Source: Phycisphaerales bacterium
GTDB lineage: Bacteria > Planctomycetota > Phycisphaerae > Phycisphaerales > UBA1924
Assembly: GCA_040221175.1 (NCBI GenBank)
Contig: JAVJVK010000015.1
Span: forward strand, 1-64,000
Reading direction: 5' to 3'
Length of the DNA: 64,000 nt
This document shows positions 62,437 through 64,000 of the stretch, one piece after another (position 1 is the stretch's first letter; each line of letters starts with the position of its first letter). The notes beneath the pieces are model-generated. The model did no database searches. It was not told where the DNA came from and worked only from the letters and a program-made list of their open reading frames with translations. The position numbers were made by a program, and so were the translations under genes.

Positions 62437-63556
62437 TCACTTGCTCGGGTTCATCCGCCGCTTCGGCCGCCGCGGCCACGTGATCGGCGGGCAACTCGCC
62501 TGCATCAGATTCCATCAGGCGTGTGCGGCGTCGTCGAGCCAGGAGCGGCGCCTTGCCCCGCTGGGCCCGGTGCTGGCTCCAGAGCATCGAACCCGCCCCG
62601 CTCACGGCGATCGCGCCGGCGACCCATTGTCCGCCGGTCAAGAGTTCCTTGAAGATCACCAGACTGGCAGTGCTCACCACGAACGGCTGGAGCTGGATGA
62701 CGCCGCTGGCGACGGCCACGCCCAGTCGGTTGATCGACATGTAGTACGCCACGTGGCCCAGCGCGATGCCGATGACGCTGCTGGCAAGCAACAGCCAGAA
62801 GCCGGTCACGCTCAGAGCGTCGTCGCCAGCCCACGCCGTAGGCAGGGCCGACAACCCATACGCGGTCCCAAGCCCGAGCATCAGGCCCACCATGGCCAGG
62901 GCGGTGTATTGGCTGATGGCAGCGAAGGCGATCATCGAGTTCACGCCCACCATGAACTTGCGCACGCTCAGGGCATAGCAGGCAAACAGCCCGCCCGCGG
63001 CGATCGACAGAGCCACGCCAATGGTGCGGGCTAGAGCGGGGTCGTCGGCCAAGACGCCGCTGGCCTCGCTGGCCGTCGAGGGCTTGTCTGGCGCAAACAA
63101 GATCGTGGCGCTCGTGCCGCCGACCACCAGGACGATGCCCAGCAGAAAGAGCGGCCGTCGGATGACCTCGCGTTCGCTGGCGAACAGCAGGGCCGCCCCG
63201 ACCGTGACGAAGACGATGTGGGCCCGAAGTGCGAACGTCAGCATGCCCGGGTCGAGCATGTAGTGGGCCCACGTGAAGCACACCTGGCCCACGATGTTAA
63301 ATGCAGCGGGCACCAGGGCGAGCTTGAAAAGGCCCCGGGGCAGCTTCTTCCTCGCACCAACGACGATCAGCAACGGCAGCCACAGCAATGCCGCGAAGCC
63401 ATACCGCCAGCCATTGCTGGTCCACCCGTCGATGTCCTCAGCGAAGTACCGCAGGAAAAGGGGGATGCTCGACCATCCCAACAGCGTCAGGACGACCAGG
63501 AATACGCCGCCGAGTTGGCTCGGCGCGCCCTCAGAGCTTGATGGAGAACCGCTCAC
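62405..63556 (-). CDS. EamA/DMT-family transporter
   Basis: 383 residues with about ten membrane segments arranged as two EamA halves (GWSSIPLFLRYFAEDIDGW to VVGGTSATILF, and ALSIAAGGLFACYALSVRKF to GAIAVSGAGSMLW). Family members export amino acids, nucleosides or other metabolites. A polar tail of about 55 residues (RRRRTRLMESDAGELPADH) is unusual. It lies next to a membrane gene cut by the window edge. The substrate cannot be told. Confidence 0.85.
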   Translation of the reverse strand: MSGSPSSSEGAPSQLGGVFLVVLTLLGWSSIPLFLRYFAEDIDGWTSNGWRYGFAALLWLPLLIVVGARKKLPRGLFKLALVPAAFNIVGQVCFTWAHYMLDPGMLTFALRAHIVFVTVGAALLFASEREVIRRPLFLLGIVLVVGGTSATILFAPDKPSTASEASGVLADDPALARTIGVALSIAAGGLFACYALSVRKFMVGVNSMIAFAAISQYTALAMVGLMLGLGTAYGLSALPTAWAGDDALSVTGFWLLLASSVIGIALGHVAYYMSINRLGVAVASGVIQLQPFVVSTASLVIFKELLTGGQWVAGAIAVSGAGSMLWSQHRAQRGKAPLLARRRRTRLMESDAGELPADHVAAAAEAADEPEQVITGSRPQRTP

Positions 63557-63565
63557 CGATGACGC

Positions 63566-64000
63566 TCAAGACGCATCGGCATCGGCCTGGGGCTTGGGCT
63601 TGCGTGCCGGCGGCTTGGGCCGGGCGACGATCATGGTGACGAATGTCTGGAGGCTGACGGCCGAGATTGCGACCAAGGCGCCGCGGAGGTAGCCCTTGTC
63701 GTGATCAGGATACTCGTTCTCCTCGAAGAACTTCTCGCGTGCCGACGGCGTGTTGATGCCCCCGCCCTGCACGCGTTGCTCCCAGAGGGACTGGCCTTCC
63801 TTGTAGCTCTCGCTGGCCTGGTGGGCGACGTATGCCCGGTGCCCTACGGCGATGGCTACCAGAAGGGGGATGACGATGCCCAGGTGGATGCCCACCATGC
63901 CCACCGTCCGGTTCTTGTGGATCATCAGAGCCATGGCCGCACACCCGAGGCTGACCACGGCCACGGCAATGGGCACGATCAGGGCCGTCGAGGCATTGGC
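63566..64000 (-). CDS. Membrane protein, 5' end outside the window
   Basis: The frame is open to base 64000, so the beginning is missing; about 144 residues are present. Three hydrophobic segments are visible (around ALIVPIAVAVVSLGCAAMAL, IHLGIVIPLLVAIAVGHRAYV and the segment before VARPKPPARKPKPQADAD). A polar loop (SYKEGQSLWEQRVQGGGINT) separates them. A GTG at 63976 could start a shorter version, but the upstream residues continue a helix. No family is recognised. Confidence 0.6.
   Translation of the reverse strand, partial: ANASTALIVPIAVAVVSLGCAAMALMIHKNRTVGMVGIHLGIVIPLLVAIAVGHRAYVAHQASESYKEGQSLWEQRVQGGGINTPSAREKFFEENEYPDHDKGYLRGALVAISAVSLQTFVTMIVARPKPPARKPKPQADADAS

Overview
The window looks like two pieces of DNA from different organisms. 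Bases 1 to about 2890 are AT-richer and read as cyanobacterial: the 3' part of a tnpB-type gene at the left edge and one complete aconitase-type gene. From the tRNA-Ser at 2895-2981 to base 64000 the DNA is uniformly GC-rich and reads as one planctomycete chromosome, most likely class Phycisphaerae. Support for that is three secreted proteins ending in the paired LTLFDFLAFQNxFDAG tag of 'GC-type dockerin' proteins, FG-GAP surface proteins, an ECF42 sigma factor with a DGPF partner, and many conserved planctomycete membrane proteins of unknown role. The change of style within about 150 bases suggests an assembly or binning chimera more than a natural transfer.

Layout: 2.9-7.2 kb holds tRNA-Ser, bioY, the DGPF/ECF42 pair, a DegT-family aminotransferase and hpt. 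7.2-11.8 kb holds a fibronectin-like protein, a 21-bp tandem repeat array in an otherwise empty 610-bp gap, and two dockerin-tagged FG-GAP proteins. 11.8-16.3 kb is one very large CheB-CheR-PAS-GAF-PAS-HWE kinase-receiver protein. 16.5-18.9 kb holds divergent purQ and a DUF1015 gene.

18.9-30.5 kb is a leftward extracellular polysaccharide cluster: a secreted beta-helix protein, an asparagine-synthase-like protein without a glutaminase cysteine, a hexapeptide acyltransferase, three glycosyltransferases, an O-antigen ligase/polymerase-like membrane protein, a sulfotransferase and a Wzx-type flippase. Five of the junctions are 4-base ATGA/GTGA overlaps, so translation is probably coupled. The mix predicts a sulfated and probably acylated or amidated exported glycan. 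A glycosyltransferase-methyltransferase fusion (38.4 kb) and UDP-glucose dehydrogenase (43.7 kb) may serve the same surface chemistry.

30.9-45.1 kb is mostly housekeeping: PDH E1 alpha, an S41 protease, an MFS carrier, tRNA-Arg overlapping the end of nth on the other strand, a DUF4149-like protein, a TIM-barrel protein, a PDZ protein, an APH-type kinase, yicC, secG and ugd. 45.2-52.7 kb holds a methyltransferase, a dockerin-tagged subtilase, a deoxyhypusine-synthase-like enzyme, a two-component pair and a dps/pmp3 stress operon. 52.7-64 kb holds a CxxC protein, nadK, rpiB, a YrdC-phosphatase fusion, tRNA-Leu, a large secreted protein of unknown function, gmk, gatC, an LpxL-type acyltransferase, a coiled-coil membrane protein, two DUF4190-like proteins, an EamA transporter and a membrane gene cut by the window edge.

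I did not find CRISPR arrays, rRNA, prophage or a recognisable defence island. The most unusual items are the 21-bp array, the coupled glycan operon with one out-of-pattern overlap, the odd Fe-S spacing and antisense tRNA tail of nth, and the YrdC-phosphatase fusion with altered YrdC motifs.
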